From NCBI GenBank assembly GCA_964020085.1, contig OZ026606.1:1839060-1903059 (forward strand): a stretch of DNA of 64,000 nucleotides. The letters run 5' to 3'. A program made the translations under genes and the position numbers. Of this stretch, positions 63,734 through 64,000 are shown in pieces. Below the pieces are notes generated by a model. That model was not told the DNA's origin and ran no database searches. It saw nothing but the letters and a program-made list of their open reading frames with translations. The stretch's first letter is position 1. Every line of letters starts with the position of its first letter. The stretch comes from Micromussa lordhowensis. Lineage: Eukaryota; Cnidaria; Anthozoa; Scleractinia; Lobophylliidae.

Positions 63734-64000
63734 ATGGCCGGCACACATTGCTTTTCAAACGAAGCAAATCTGCAGCGAGAAGTTTGTTCCCTGATCGCTC
63801 AGAAGTCATCAGAAGCGATAAAAGACCACGGATTCTTCTCGGTCGGGTTTTCAGGTGGAAGTCTTCCCAAAATCGTCTGTCCTGGTTTGCTGTCGTTGCA
63901 GATTGACTTTTCGAAGTGGCGAGTGTTCTTTTGCGATGAGCGGTACGTGCCAATATCACACGCTGATAGTAATTATCAAGGAGTAAAGCAACACCTTTTA
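63734..64000 (+). CDS. PGLS: 6-phosphogluconolactonase, 5' part (cut by window edge)
   Basis: The frame opens at an ATG in AAAATGG context and stays open for 89 codons to the edge. The enzyme hydrolyses 6-phosphogluconolactone to 6-phosphogluconate, the second step of the oxidative pentose phosphate pathway, in the cytosol. Family hallmarks are present: GFSGGSLP at about 38-45, matching the phosphate-binding SGGS segment, and FFCDERYVP followed by HADSNYQGVKQHLL at about 66-89, matching the CDER...HA.S.Y region of PGLS. The human enzyme is about 258 aa, so roughly the first third is here. No intron is seen within the visible part. The visible segment is intact. Confidence 0.92.
   Translation, partial: MAGTHCFSNEANLQREVCSLIAQKSSEAIKDHGFFSVGFSGGSLPKIVCPGLLSLQIDFSKWRVFFCDERYVPISHADSNYQGVKQHLL

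Overview
This is eukaryotic, animal nuclear DNA. Genes are split by GT-AG introns, noncoding sequence is AT-rich, and intergenic and intronic DNA is crowded with short inverted-repeat elements and tRNA-derived SINEs. The protein set (a fusilli/ESRP splicing factor, a FAM92/CIBAR BAR protein, an RBM12-type protein and a plant-like DRB/HYL1-type dsRNA-binding protein) and the type of repeats suggest an anthozoan cnidarian, most likely a stony coral or sea anemone. That placement is inference, because no species marker is present.

Layout. (1) 1-3128, + strand: the last three exons of SIRT5, entered from the left edge. (2) 3129-8173: intergenic, dominated by a large palindrome built from two decayed Penelope-like retroelement 3' ends. 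(3) 8174-19433, - strand: a complete nine-coding-exon ESRP gene (631 aa as joined here), convergent with SIRT5. (4) 19434-28243: intergenic, with a TIR element carrying a TAA target duplication. (5) 28244-41723, - strand: a four-coding-exon gene for a 646-aa protein with a proline-rich and RGG-rich N-terminus and three dsRNA-binding domains, probably HYL1/DRB-like, with a likely 5'UTR exon ending at 41723. (6) 41724-42299: short head-to-head promoter gap. (7) 42300-50651, + strand: a complete six-exon CIBAR/FAM92 gene (292 aa) whose introns hold at least five inverted-repeat elements. (8) 50652-55834: intergenic with three palindromic elements. (9) 55835-57406, - strand: a single-coding-exon RBM12/RBM12B-like gene (523 aa). 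(10) 57407-63733: intergenic, no gene recognised. (11) 63734-64000, + strand: the first 89 codons of 6-phosphogluconolactonase (PGLS), cut by the right edge.

The genes do not form one pathway. Three of the six encode RNA-binding regulators: ESRP in epithelial alternative splicing, the DRB/HYL1-like protein probably in small-RNA biogenesis, and the RBM12-like protein in nuclear RNA binding. The others are a mitochondrial deacylase, a ciliary-base BAR protein and a pentose-phosphate enzyme. The most notable items are the plant-like DRB gene and a pair of oppositely oriented copies of one repeat family in its introns, which could pair in the pre-mRNA around the three upstream coding exons.

Exon boundaries were read by eye from splice sites, reading phase and remembered family similarity. 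No alignment or transcript data was available.
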